NCBI GenBank assembly: GCA_028688935.1
Contig: JAQTXE010000008.1
Location: 1-32,687, forward strand
Source: Syntrophales bacterium
GTDB taxonomy: Bacteria > Desulfobacterota > Desulfobaccia > Desulfobaccales > 0-14-0-80-60-11
Direction: 5' to 3'
DNA length: 32,687 nucleotides
Part shown: piece after piece, positions 26,012 to 32,634 of the stretch
Position numbering within the stretch: the stretch's first letter is position 1
How the letters are laid out: the number at the start of each line of letters is the position of its first letter
Program-made: the position numbers and the translations under genes
The notes under the pieces: model-generated
Seen by the model: only the letters and a program-made list of their open reading frames with translations
What the model was told of the DNA's origin: nothing
Database searches by the model: none

Positions 26012-26059
26012 CAACTCCCTCTCCCCCCGGCGGGGGGAGAAGGTTGGGGTGAGGGGGGC
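26012..26059. repeat. GC-rich palindromic repeat, copy C
   Basis: Same orientation as copy A and sharing the preceding TCAACTCCCT. The stem is TCTCCCCCC / GGGGGGAGA (26020-26040) with one more pair lost by a change (AAGG instead of GAGG). It continues TTGGGGTGAGGGGGG. Confidence 0.9.
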
Positions 26060-26226
26060 GTCCGCCCAACGCCACTGTTGCAGGCTAAAGCTTGGGCTAC
26101 CCTGATATTGCACTACTAAAAAACTGGCCCCTAATCCTTAATGAATTGGTGGGATAGATTAACTCTTGTTGATGGGATCGGACACGGGCGGGCGAGACGC
26201 CCACCCTACCAGACCATCCCAAATTC

Positions 26227-26260
26227 TTATCCCTGACCCCTGTTCCCTAATCCCTATCCC
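26227..26260. repeat. Heptamer array running through the pyrC stop
   Basis: Units TTATCCC, TGACCCC, TGTTCCC, TAATCCC, TATCCC in register. The pyrC stop codon (26254-26256 on the minus strand) falls inside the last unit, as in secDF. Confidence 0.85.
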
Positions 26261-27537
26261 TCCTCCTCCCAGACCACCTCTCCCCCCACAATAGTCATCA
26301 CGGCTTTGCCTTTCAAGGTCCAGCCGTTAAAGGGGCAGTTCCGGGATTTGGAGGCGAAGGCGCTGGCGTCCACGGTCCACTCCCGGTTTAGATCAATGAG
26401 GGTGATGTCCGCCGGGGCCCCCGCTTTCAGGGTGCCTCCGGGCATGCCCAGGATACCCGCGGGATTGGTGCTGAGAGCGCCGATGGCCTGGCTCAGGTTA
26501 AGGGCGCCGTCGTGCACCAGTTTCAGGGTAAGGCTTAAGGAGGTTTCCAGGCCGATGAGGCCGAAGGCGGCGGCGGTGAATTCCACTTCTTTTTCCAGGG
26601 AGCTGTGGGGCGCGTGGTCGCAGGCCACCGCGTCCAGGGTGCCATCTCTGATGGCTTCTTTAATGGACTTCACGTCCATTTCGGTCCTCAAAGGCGGGTT
26701 AACCTTGGCATGGGTGTTATAGCCCAGGACCGCCTCTTCCGTCAGGGTGAAGTAATGGGGCGCGGTCTCGGCAGTGACGGGCAGGCCCATGGCCTTGGCT
26801 AGGCGAATGATGGCTACGCTGCCCGCGGTGCTGACGTGGGCGATATGGAGCCGCGCGCCGGTGAGGCGGGCCAGGGTCAGGTCCCGGTAGACCATGACCT
26901 CTTCCGCGGCCGCGGGGATGCCTTTCAGGCCCAATTGCAGGGAGACGGCGCCTTCGTGCATGACGCCGTCCGCCGCGAGGTCCAGGTCCTCGCAGTGGGA
27001 GATGACGGGGAGATCGAAGGTGCGGGCGTATTCCAGGGCCCGGCGCATGAGCATGGAGTTGCTCACCGGGCGGCCGTCGTCGGTCACGGCCACCACGCCC
27101 GCGGCCTTGAGATCGCCATATTCGCTGAGGGCCTGCCCCAGGGAGCCCACGGATACGGCTCCCACCGGGTAAACCCGGGCGTGGCCCGCGGCTTTGGCCT
27201 GGTCCAGGATGAGGCGGGTCACCGCGGCGTTGTCGTTCACCGGCTTGGTGTTGGGCATGCAGGCCACCCCGGTGAAGCCTCCCTGGATGGCGGCCCGGGT
27301 GCCGGACTCAATGGTCTCTTTGTATTCCTCCCCCGGTTCCCGGAGATGAACGTGCATGTCCACCAGACCCGGGGTCACCACCAGGTCCGAAGCGGAAATG
27401 ACCCGCCGTCCTTCGGCCGGGATCCGGCCCGGGGGCTCCAGGGCTACGATTTTGCCCCGTTCCACCAGCAGGTCCAGGGGGTCCTCCAGATGTTGGGAGG
27501 GGTCCACCACCAGCCCGCCTTTAATTAACAGGCTCAC
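26254..27537 (-). CDS. pyrC: Dihydroorotase
   Basis: A 427-residue type I dihydroorotase, the third step of pyrimidine synthesis, closing carbamoyl aspartate to dihydroorotate. Amidohydrolase zinc motifs: MHVHLREPG (His62 and His64), SHCED, HIAHVST and [21 protein letters not shown] is a family signature. The start is GTG at 27537, which overlaps the pyrB stop (GTGA) and is preceded by GGAG within the pyrB 3' end. A longer open frame runs further upstream but only in a wrong frame of pyrB. The overlap indicates translational coupling with pyrB, and the two proteins may associate as in several bacterial ATCase-DHOase complexes (inference). Transcription should be controlled by the leader attenuator before pyrB. 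Confidence 0.96.
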   Translation of the reverse strand: MSLLIKGGLVVDPSQHLEDPLDLLVERGKIVALEPPGRIPAEGRRVISASDLVVTPGLVDMHVHLREPGEEYKETIESGTRAAIQGGFTGVACMPNTKPVNDNAAVTRLILDQAKAAGHARVYPVGAVSVGSLGQALSEYGDLKAAGVVAVTDDGRPVSNSMLMRRALEYARTFDLPVISHCEDLDLAADGVMHEGAVSLQLGLKGIPAAAEEVMVYRDLTLARLTGARLHIAHVSTAGSVAIIRLAKAMGLPVTAETAPHYFTLTEEAVLGYNTHAKVNPPLRTEMDVKSIKEAIRDGTLDAVACDHAPHSSLEKEVEFTAAAFGLIGLETSLSLTLKLVHDGALNLSQAIGALSTNPAGILGMPGGTLKAGAPADITLIDLNREWTVDASAFASKSRNCPFNGWTLKGKAVMTIVGGEVVWEEEG

Positions 27538-28460
27538 CCTTTTTCTCCTCCGATCAAGAAATAGAGCACGGCCATGCGCACCGCCACCCCGTTGGTCACC
27601 TGTTCCAGGATCAGGGAATGGGGGCCGTCGGCCACTTCCGGGGAAATTTCCACCCCCCGGTTGAGGGGACCGGGGTGCATAATGATCACGTCTTCTTTGG
27701 CAAGTTTCAGGTGTTTGGGGGCCAACCCGAAGAACTGGCTGTACTCCCTTAAGGTGGAGAGGAACATCTGGCCCATGCGCTCCAGTTGCAGTCTGAGCAT
27801 CATAATTACATCGGCATCGCGCACGGCTTCCACCAATGAAGTGGTAACCTGAGCGCCCAGGGTCTCCAGGTAAGGGGGCAGCATGGTGGCGGGCCCGGCC
27901 ACCGTTACCCTGGAGCCCATCTTGGTGAAGGCGTAAATATTGGAGCGGGCCACCCGGGAATGGGCGATGTCCCCGATAATGGCCACCTTCAGGCCGTCTA
28001 AGCGGCTCTTGGCCTCCCGCACGGTGAGGAGGTCCAAGAGGGCCTGGGTGGGGTGCTCGTGCAGTCCGTCTCCGGCGTTGATCACCCCGCACCGGAGGCG
28101 TTGGGCCAGGTAATGGGGGGCGCCGCTGGCGGCATGGCGGATAACCAAAACGTCCGGGGCCATGGCCTCCAGGTTATGGGCCGTGTCCGCCAAAGTCTCT
28201 CCCTTGACCGCGCTGGAGGCCGACACCGTCAGGTTCAGGGTGTCGGCGCTGAGGCGTTTGGCCGCGATCTCAAAGGACATGCGGGTGCGGGTGCTGGGTT
28301 CATAAAACAGGGTCACCACCGTCTTGCCCCGGAGGGTGGGCACTTTCTTGATGGGCCGGGTGGAGATCTCCTTGAAGGAAGCGGCGGTGTCCAAAATAAG
28401 GCTGATCTCTTCGGGTTCCAGGTCAGCGATGCCCAGCAGGTCTTTATGCCGGAATTCCAT
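27534..28460 (-). CDS. pyrB: Aspartate carbamoyltransferase, catalytic subunit
   Basis: A 308-residue ATCase catalytic chain. Carbamoyl-phosphate motif STRTR is at 56-60 inside [13 protein letters not shown]; others are [23 protein letters not shown] and [12 protein letters not shown]. It forms carbamoyl aspartate in the cytoplasm. No pyrI regulatory-chain gene adjoins; pyrC follows with a GTGA overlap, as in many operons without PyrI. The ATG at 28460 has AAGGAAGG about nine bases before it. Upstream are a leader peptide and a terminator (28484-28548), so expression is probably attenuated by pyrimidine supply. Confidence 0.97.
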   Translation of the reverse strand: MEFRHKDLLGIADLEPEEISLILDTAASFKEISTRPIKKVPTLRGKTVVTLFYEPSTRTRMSFEIAAKRLSADTLNLTVSASSAVKGETLADTAHNLEAMAPDVLVIRHAASGAPHYLAQRLRCGVINAGDGLHEHPTQALLDLLTVREAKSRLDGLKVAIIGDIAHSRVARSNIYAFTKMGSRVTVAGPATMLPPYLETLGAQVTTSLVEAVRDADVIMMLRLQLERMGQMFLSTLREYSQFFGLAPKHLKLAKEDVIIMHPGPLNRGVEISPEVADGPHSLILEQVTNGVAVRMAVLYFLIGGEKG

Positions 28461-28483
28461 AAACCAATCCTTCCTTGGGCGGC

Positions 28484-28513
28484 AAAAAAAAACCTCCTTA
28501 GCGGATAAGGAGG
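28484..28513 (-). terminator. Intrinsic terminator (attenuator) before pyrB
   Basis: Minus-strand RNA: CCUCCUUA, loop UCCGC, UAAGGAGG, then nine U. This is an 8-bp stem directly followed by a perfect T-run, 24 bases before the pyrB ATG. The stop codon of the leader peptide lies at the start of the 3' arm. A -10-like GATAAT lies upstream at 28573-28568. A ribosome reaching the leader stop would cover the 5' arm and block the hairpin. Confidence 0.85.
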
Positions 28514-28548
28514 CGGTTTGCTATTTGGGAAGCTAGCAATCGAGTCAT
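28498..28548 (-). CDS. Leader peptide of the pyrBC operon
   Basis: A 16-codon frame, [16 protein letters not shown], starting at ATG 28548 with AGGGG eight bases before it and ending at TAA 28500-28498 within the attenuator hairpin. Codons 12-15 form its 5' arm. Known: the E. coli pyrBI operon uses just such a leader peptide whose translation, when RNA polymerase pauses at low UTP, stops the terminator forming. The same logic is inferred here; PyrR-type binding is the alternative, and I see no clear PyrR site. Confidence 0.65.
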   Translation of the reverse strand: MTRLLASQIANRLLIR

Positions 28549-28633
28549 AGGGTTGCCCCTGGCGGCTATTATCTTCTACCATCCTTCGGCGGTGAATTCA
28601 AGAATATTCTCCGTCAATTTTCCGGTGTACGAG

Positions 28634-28671
28634 TTGACAGGCCAGAGGCTTATCACTATTAATTTTAATAG
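28634..28671 (+). promoter_or_regulatory. hsp20 promoter with overlapping palindrome
   Basis: TTGACA (28634-28639), a 17-base spacer, then TATTAA (28657-28662). The -10 region is covered by a perfect inverted repeat, CTATTAA TT TTAATAG (28656-28671), which may be an operator. It is not the CIRCE element of HrcA. No sigma-32-type box is evident. Confidence 0.6.
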
Positions 28672-28707
28672 AATGCTACTATCATAAGGCAATTTTGGAG
28701 GTGTCTT

Positions 28708-29157
28708 ATGCCTGATATCATGGAATGGAAGCCGTTTCGGGAAGTCTCCCGCCTGCGCCGGGAAATGGATCGTTTGTGGGATGATTTCTTCGGACCCGGC
28801 CGCCGGGCCTTCCGGCCCCTGGAAGCGGAATGGGCCCCCGCGGTGGATGTCTCGGAAACCGCAGACAAGGTGGAGATCAAGGCTGAAGTCCCCGGGATGG
28901 AGGCCAAGGATATCGATATTTCTCTTTCCGGCGACATCCTCACCATCAAAGGAGAAAAGAAGTCGGAGCGGGAAGAGAAAAAAGAGAACTATCACCTGGT
29001 GGAAAGAAGCTACGGCTCTTTCTCCCGTTCCCTAAAGCTGCCCGCGGCCGTGGAGGCCGACAAGATCGAGGCCAGCTATAAGCAAGGCGTCCTGAGCATT
29101 TCCTGCCCCAAAAAAGCAGAGGCCAAACCCAAGGCCATCGAAATTAAAAGCACTTGA
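28708..29157 (+). CDS. Small heat-shock protein, Hsp20/alpha-crystallin family
   Basis: A 149-residue sHSP, an ATP-independent holdase that keeps unfolded proteins soluble. The alpha-crystallin domain spans about 43-133: WAPAVDVSETADKVEIKAEVPGMEAKDIDISL, then a GEKKSEREEKKENYHLVERSYGSFSRSLKLP beta segment, and a GVLSISCPKK end. The C-terminal IxI-like tail motif IEI is at 144-146, used for oligomer contacts. The N-terminus (MEWKPFREVSRLRREMDRLWDDFF) is a common sHSP start. The ATG start is firm, with GGAGG seven bases upstream. It has its own promoter with an overlapping palindrome and a strong hairpin after the stop. It is divergent from the pyrBC operon. Confidence 0.95.
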   Translation: MPDIMEWKPFREVSRLRREMDRLWDDFFGPGRRAFRPLEAEWAPAVDVSETADKVEIKAEVPGMEAKDIDISLSGDILTIKGEKKSEREEKKENYHLVERSYGSFSRSLKLPAAVEADKIEASYKQGVLSISCPKKAEAKPKAIEIKST

Positions 29158-29163
29158 GGCTCT

Positions 29164-29199
29164 CCTGGGAGGGCTCCCCGGCCAGGGAGCCCTCCCAGG
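29164..29199 (+). terminator. 15-bp hairpin after hsp20
   Basis: A perfect 15-bp stem, CCTGGGAGGGCTCCC / GGGAGCCCTCCCAGG, with a 6-base loop, six bases after the hsp20 stop. No T-run follows, so it is not a classic intrinsic terminator; it may protect the hsp20 mRNA end or stop transcription with Rho. Confidence 0.6.
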
Positions 29200-29258
29200 G
29201 TTCTCTGGGACCGGAAATTCACCAATCTAGGCTAACCCACTAACTAAAAGGAATAATT

Positions 29259-29708
29259 ATGGACACTGAACTGCTCGCGATCATCAACAACGCCATTGCC
29301 CAGGAAGAGCTGTCCCATGAGTTTTACCTGCGTATGGCCAAGCTGGTGAGTCACGCGGATACCAAAGAAACCTTCGAATTCCTGGCCAAGGATGAGCTGG
29401 AGCACAAGGCCTTTTTGCAGTCCTGCTTCACCGCCGAGGGCTGCAAGTTGGTGGGCCAGGCCCAGAACGTCCACCTGGCGGAGATGCTCAAGGCCCCGGC
29501 CTTCACTGATGAGCTGTCACCTAAAGAAGCCCTGGTGATTGCCATGAAACGGGAGGAGGGCTCTTATAATTTTTACCGGACCCTGGCCGCGCTCCAGCCG
29601 CCGGGAGAGATCCGGGATTTCCTGGAGAAAATGGCCCAGATGGAGTTGAGCCACAAGGAAAAGGTGGGATACATCTATGATAATGTGGCCTTCCCCGAAA
29701 TCTGGTAG
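29259..29708 (+). CDS. Rubrerythrin-like diiron protein without rubredoxin domain
   Basis: A 149-residue ferritin-like four-helix protein with two ExxH sites: DELEHK (Glu46, His49) and MELSHK (Glu129, His132), plus Glu16/17 (AQEELSHEFYLRMA) and Glu99/100 (KREEGSYNFYRTLA) as the other carboxylate ligands. Known: this short type binds a diiron centre and acts in peroxide or iron stress in anaerobes. The rubredoxin Cys4 domain of full rubrerythrin is absent, so its electron donor must be separate. Helices 1-2 and 3-4 are internally similar. AAAGGAATAATT before the ATG gives a good Shine-Dalgarno sequence. tmk follows after 12 bases and may be co-transcribed. Confidence 0.92.
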   Translation: MDTELLAIINNAIAQEELSHEFYLRMAKLVSHADTKETFEFLAKDELEHKAFLQSCFTAEGCKLVGQAQNVHLAEMLKAPAFTDELSPKEALVIAMKREEGSYNFYRTLAALQPPGEIRDFLEKMAQMELSHKEKVGYIYDNVAFPEIW

Positions 29709-29720
29709 CGGCGCCTAAAG

Positions 29721-30338
29721 ATGGGGCGGGGATTTCTCCTGGCCCTGGAAGGGGTGGACGGCTCGGGGAAGACCACCCAGGCCCAGCTCCTGGCCTTATC
29801 CCTGCTCCAGCAGGGCCGGGATGTGGTACTCACCCAGGAGCCCACCACCGGCCCGGTGGGGCAAAAACTGCGCCATTATCTACAAGGACCTACCCGGCAC
29901 CTGAGCCCCTTAGAAGAGCTGGACCTTTTCCTGACTGACCGCCGGGAACACGTGGAGATGGTCATCAACCCCGCCCTGGCTGAGGGCCGGATGGTCATCA
30001 GCGACCGCTATTATTACTCCACCGTGGCTTATCAGGGGGCCCTGGGCCTGGACCCCGGGGAGATTTTGGCTGCCAATGAAGCCTTTGCGCCCCAGCCCGA
30101 TCTGGTCTTTCTCCTGCTGATACCCGTGGCCCAGGCCCTGGAGCGTCTGCAAAGAAAACGCCAGGTGAGCGAATTGCTTCCTTATCTGGAACGGGTGGCG
30201 GCCATTTATGAGAGCTTGGCGGACCAGCGAATCCAGCGGGTGGACGCCGCCACCTCCTCCCAGGCGCTGCATGCCACCCTCCTGACCCGGACGCTGGCGG
30301 CTTTGGAGGGGTTTGAGGGAGGGGGCCGGAGGTCCTGA
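29721..30338 (+). CDS. tmk: Thymidylate kinase
   Basis: A 205-residue dTMP kinase, making dTDP for DNA synthesis. The P-loop GVDGSGKT is at 11-18, followed by a TQEPTTGPVG loop and the DRYYYSTVAYQG motif that carries the base and sugar contacts. The lid segment (about 135-160, RLQRKRQVSELLPYLERVAAIYESLA) is shorter than in E. coli and lacks the usual DRIE-like string. The gene ends in a Gly/Arg-rich tail (EGGGRRS). The ATG is preceded by only a weak AAAG signal, consistent with coupling to the rubrerythrin-like gene just upstream. tRNA genes follow. Confidence 0.95.
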   Translation: MGRGFLLALEGVDGSGKTTQAQLLALSLLQQGRDVVLTQEPTTGPVGQKLRHYLQGPTRHLSPLEELDLFLTDRREHVEMVINPALAEGRMVISDRYYYSTVAYQGALGLDPGEILAANEAFAPQPDLVFLLLIPVAQALERLQRKRQVSELLPYLERVAAIYESLADQRIQRVDAATSSQALHATLLTRTLAALEGFEGGGRRS

Positions 30339-30378
30339 TTCTTTGCTCTTCTCCCTAAAAAACCTGTCCCCGATACTC

Positions 30379-30407
30379 TTGACAAGTTTTTTGGCAGAGG
30401 TTAAAAA
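30379..30407 (+). promoter_or_regulatory. Promoter for tRNA-Lys
   Basis: TTGACA (30379-30384), a 17-base spacer, then TAAAAA within TTAAAAATAT. The expected start is within a few bases of the tRNA 5' end. Confidence 0.55.
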
Positions 30408-30417
30408 TATAAGGTTT

Positions 30418-30493
30418 GGGCCGTTAACTCAGTCGGTAGAGTATCTGCCTTTTAAGCAGAGAGTCGTTGGTTCGAATCCAACACGGCCCACCA
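30418..30493 (+). tRNA. tRNA-Lys(TTT), CCA encoded
   Basis: A full cloverleaf. Acceptor GGGCCGT pairs with ACGGCCC, there is a D-loop with GG, the anticodon loop CTTTTAA has TTT at 30451-30453, the T-arm carries GGTTCGAATCC, and the discriminator A is followed by CCA. The 76-base length fits tRNA-Lys. Confidence 0.97.
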
Positions 30494-30581
30494 GATGGTT
30501 ATTTACGGAAATAAAAGAGAAAGCCTGAGGTAAACAGTTTCTAAAACCATCAGCGAATTGTCAGGAAAAACACCCGCCCAC

Positions 30582-30659
30582 GTCCCCATCGTCTAGCCTG
30601 GTCCAGGACACCGGCCTTTCACGCCGGCAACACCGGTTCAAATCCGGTTGGGGACGCCA
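30582..30659 (+). tRNA. tRNA-Glu(TTC), CCA encoded
   Basis: Acceptor GTCCCCA pairs with TGGGGAC; the anticodon stem CCGGC/GCCGG flanks the loop CTTTCAC with TTC at 30618-30620; the T-arm has GGTTCAAATCC; discriminator G, then CCA. Phage-type genes begin 325 bases downstream, so its 3' end is the likely attachment site of an integrated element. Confidence 0.97.
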
Positions 30660-30665
30660 CACCAA

Positions 30666-30842
30666 CTAGCTGTTTCTTCTCACAATTTCTGTAGCAGCAC
30701 CCACCAAAAAAGCTGTCCCCAGACTGTCCCCAGGGTTGTCCCCAAGATTGTCCCCACGTGGGGAGGCATTTCCCCGACTAATTTTGGATCGACCCTCCTG
30801 AGAAAGTTTTTTTCGGTCTTTCTCTCTGTAGATTTTTTTCAT
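30666..30842 (-). CDS. Possible 58-residue ORF, unknown
   Basis: A minus-strand frame from ATG 30842 (MKKIYREKDRKKLSQ...) to TAG 30666, ending toward tRNA-Glu. It includes a tetrapeptide-like repeat (GDNL, GDNP, GDSL) formed by the TGTCCCCA repeats. Integrase genes often end next to their tRNA in this orientation, so it might be the C-terminal remnant of an integrase, but I see no integrase motifs. The Shine-Dalgarno sequence is weak and too close. It may not be real. Confidence 0.25.
   Translation of the reverse strand: MKKIYREKDRKKLSQEGRSKISRGNASPRGDNLGDNPGDSLGTAFLVGAATEIVRRNS
30714..30756. repeat. Four helically phased TGTCCCCA repeats
   Basis: Exact copies of TGTCCCCA start at 30714, 30725, 30737 and 30749, 11-12 bases apart, so all face the same side of the helix. 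Such phased repeats are typical of binding sites for an initiator, an integrase arm site or a repressor. A CACGTG palindrome (30755-30760, CCCCACGTGGGG) ends the array. Confidence 0.7.
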
Positions 30843-30913
30843 GTCCCTTTTCTCAGAATACGGTTAGCGGCTGCAATGGCAGCGCAAACCGAATATGTGC
30901 TTGTTTTGCTAAC

Positions 30914-30953
30914 AATCCCCAGGTGGCAGCGTGCCATCTGGGGATTTCTTTTT
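30914..30953 (+). terminator. Intrinsic terminator upstream of phage replication genes
   Basis: A 15-bp stem (one G-U pair): AATCCCCAGGTGGCA / TGCCATCTGGGGATT, loop GCG, then TTTCTTTTT. It lies 31 bases before the start of the replication gene, so it could act as a control point for the early phage operon, or end an upstream transcript. Confidence 0.85.
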
Positions 30954-30983
30954 GGAATCACGAATTGGAAGACGTGGAAATAA

Positions 30984-32168
30984 ATGAAGTGGTTTGAACA
31001 CCAGGCGGACGCCGCTGAGAACAAGAAGATCAGGAAGATCGAAGCCTGGGGCGCCAAGCTGAATCCGGAGTATGGGGCTATGGCCGCAGTGGGCTGGTAT
31101 TTCCGCCTGTTGGAAGTGATAACCCGCCACGGGCGGGTCTTCAGGCTGCCGGATGACTATGGGCTGGACCTCCTAACACAGGACCTCAGGACAAGCGAAG
31201 AAACCATGATGCCGTTTCTGAACCTTCTGGCAGAGATCAACGCTATAGACCGGGTGGCCTGGCTGTCCAGGGTGGTTTTTTGCCCCAAGCTGGCGAAGCG
31301 GGCAGACCGCTACTCTGAAGAGTTGATCAAAAAGGAAGTCGACGCCCTCCTGGGAAGTTCAGAGAAAACCATCAGCTACGAGCTGTACCGGACCATCGAA
31401 ATACTGGCACAGCACCCTGATCCCCGCAAAAGAAAGAGTTACGGGCAGATTCTGTGCAGACTGGAGGGCTTCTCCAGGCAGGCTCCGCACAGCCAATGCA
31501 CAGAACCGTGCAGCCTCCGCACGGACGATACACATATCTGCGCAGAGCCTGCACATATCTGCTCCTACCACACCACACCATACCACACCACACAAACCAG
31601 AGAGGCTAGCGCCTCTGTCGCCGACCGGGCTACGCTGGTCGACGACGCGGCGCCCCCTCCCGACCCCGTTGATTCGGTTGCAGTCAACGATGGCGAGCCG
31701 GAGAACGAGCCGCAGCCGACCCAAAAAAAGTTCGGGCCAGCAGGCCTGGTGAAGCTCTGGAACGACATGGGCTGCAAGCCCAAGGTCTCCGAACTCACCG
31801 ACGAGCGCCGCAAGAAGGCCGGACTTCGCCTCCGCAAGCGGGGCGATCCCGAGTGGTGGCGAGGACTTTTCGAGAAGGTCCGGGTGCTGAACAAGCCCTG
31901 GCTGACCTTCGACTTTCTCATGCGCAGCGACACCAACTGTTTGAAAGTGCTGGAGGGCAACTATGACCACGACTTCGGAACCGGAGGAAACGGCGGTAAA
32001 GACAGGCTCCGGTTTGGAGCTCATCAAAAACCGGATCGGGCGCATCCTAGAAAATATGCCGCCATCGGCCGCACCTTCGCCACCGACCCCGGAACAGGAG
32101 GAGCAGGCTCTGCAACGGATTCTCCTGGACAAGAGGGTGTTCCCGGTCCACCTGAAGGCCCGGCTTAG
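30984..32168 (+). CDS. Phage replication protein, Lin1244/DUF4373-like N-terminus
   Basis: A 394-residue protein. The N-terminal part (about 1-115), beginning KWFEHQADAAENKKIRKIEAWGAK and including MAAVGWYFRLLEVITRHG, resembles the Lin1244/Lin1753 (DUF4373) domain of phage replisome organisers. A Ser/Pro/Thr-rich linker (about 155-250) follows, then a region (about 255-325: KLWNDMGCKPKVSELTDERRKKAGLRLRKRGDPEWWRGLFEKVR) common at the C-terminus of phage O-like proteins. The last 70 residues overlap the next gene in another frame. Known: such proteins bind the phage origin and load helicase with a DnaC-like partner, encoded next. Low-complexity DNA with short repeats at 31490-31640 may hold the origin. 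The Shine-Dalgarno sequence is weak. Confidence 0.8.
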   Translation: MKWFEHQADAAENKKIRKIEAWGAKLNPEYGAMAAVGWYFRLLEVITRHGRVFRLPDDYGLDLLTQDLRTSEETMMPFLNLLAEINAIDRVAWLSRVVFCPKLAKRADRYSEELIKKEVDALLGSSEKTISYELYRTIEILAQHPDPRKRKSYGQILCRLEGFSRQAPHSQCTEPCSLRTDDTHICAEPAHICSYHTTPYHTTQTREASASVADRATLVDDAAPPPDPVDSVAVNDGEPENEPQPTQKKFGPAGLVKLWNDMGCKPKVSELTDERRKKAGLRLRKRGDPEWWRGLFEKVRVLNKPWLTFDFLMRSDTNCLKVLEGNYDHDFGTGGNGGKDRLRFGAHQKPDRAHPRKYAAIGRTFATDPGTGGAGSATDSPGQEGVPGPPEGPA

Positions 32169-32634
32169 CGACTTTCACAACCCTCCGGAAACGCCCCCCG
32201 TATTTATTTACGGCGGCGCCGGGGTGGGGAAGACCCACCTGGCCGTGGCCTACCTGGTGCGAGAAATCCAGGCCCGGGGAGAGGCCAGCAAGGTCTTTAT
32301 CAGGAGCGTCGATTTGATGAACCGGCTGCGGGACTCTTTCCGCAGTTCTTTCAACCAGGCGGCGTCGGAAATCATCAGCGCCTTTTCCCGCCATCGCTTC
32401 CTGGTGATCGACGACTTGGGCGCGGAACGGCACACCGACCTGGTACAGGAAGCCCTTTACGACGTTCTGGATTTCCGGGCCGGCCATAGGTTGCCCACGG
32501 TCATCACCAGCAACTTCTCCCTGGACAGGGTGGCGGAACACTACGGGGATTTCGGGGACCGCATCACTTCCAGGATCGCCGGCATGGGAGAAATCCTGGC
32601 CCTGAAGGGCCGGGACCGGAGGTGGCAGCGATGA
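31963..32634 (+). CDS. DnaC/IstB-like helicase loader ATPase (phage-type)
   Basis: A 223-residue AAA+ ATPase. Walker A GGAGVGKT is at 84-91, Walker B FLVIDDLGAE at about 146-155, a sensor-I TSN near 178, and a C-terminal arginine (SRIAGMGEILALKGRDRR). Known: DnaC-like proteins load the replicative helicase at an origin; phage versions pair with an initiator, here the preceding gene. The start is ATG 31963, with GGAGGG seven bases before it, which gives a 206-base overlap with the initiator gene; a later ATG at 32056 would shorten the overlap, and the ATPase core begins only near residue 75. The stop overlaps the ATG of the next gene (ATGA). Confidence 0.9.
   Translation: MTTTSEPEETAVKTGSGLELIKNRIGRILENMPPSAAPSPPTPEQEEQALQRILLDKRVFPVHLKARLSDFHNPPETPPVFIYGGAGVGKTHLAVAYLVREIQARGEASKVFIRSVDLMNRLRDSFRSSFNQAASEIISAFSRHRFLVIDDLGAERHTDLVQEALYDVLDFRAGHRLPTVITSNFSLDRVAEHYGDFGDRITSRIAGMGEILALKGRDRRWQR

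Larger units (their letters stand above)
25793..26253. other. 461-base repeat-rich gap, no gene
   Basis: Contains palindromic repeat copies B and C, a unique AT-richer stretch at about 25837-26011 without a credible gene, a dispersed sequence at 26060-26101 (CAGGCTAAAGCTTGGGCTACC), a small palindrome at about 26186-26199 (GGGCG ... CGCCC), and a heptamer array at 26227-26260 that runs into the pyrC stop. No tRNA, CRISPR or clear promoter is visible. Confidence 0.7.
30660..30983. other. 324-base gap between tRNA-Glu and phage-type genes
   Basis: No confident gene. It holds four TGTCCCCA repeats (30714-30756), a weak 58-codon minus-strand frame, T-rich stretches, and a strong intrinsic terminator (30914-30953). 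If an element is integrated at tRNA-Glu, its left attachment site should lie at the start of this gap; the other copy is outside the window, so no direct repeat can be shown. Confidence 0.6.

Noticed and set aside
26254-28092. A single 612-codon minus-strand reading frame over pyrC and part of pyrB
   Set aside because: Only the part from 27537 matches dihydroorotase. The upstream 185 codons are the wrong frame of pyrB and give a Gly/Arg/Pro-rich sequence with no family.
29158-29258. A classic intrinsic terminator after hsp20
   Set aside because: The 15-bp hairpin is strong, but no T-run follows, so I list it only as a hairpin with limited confidence.
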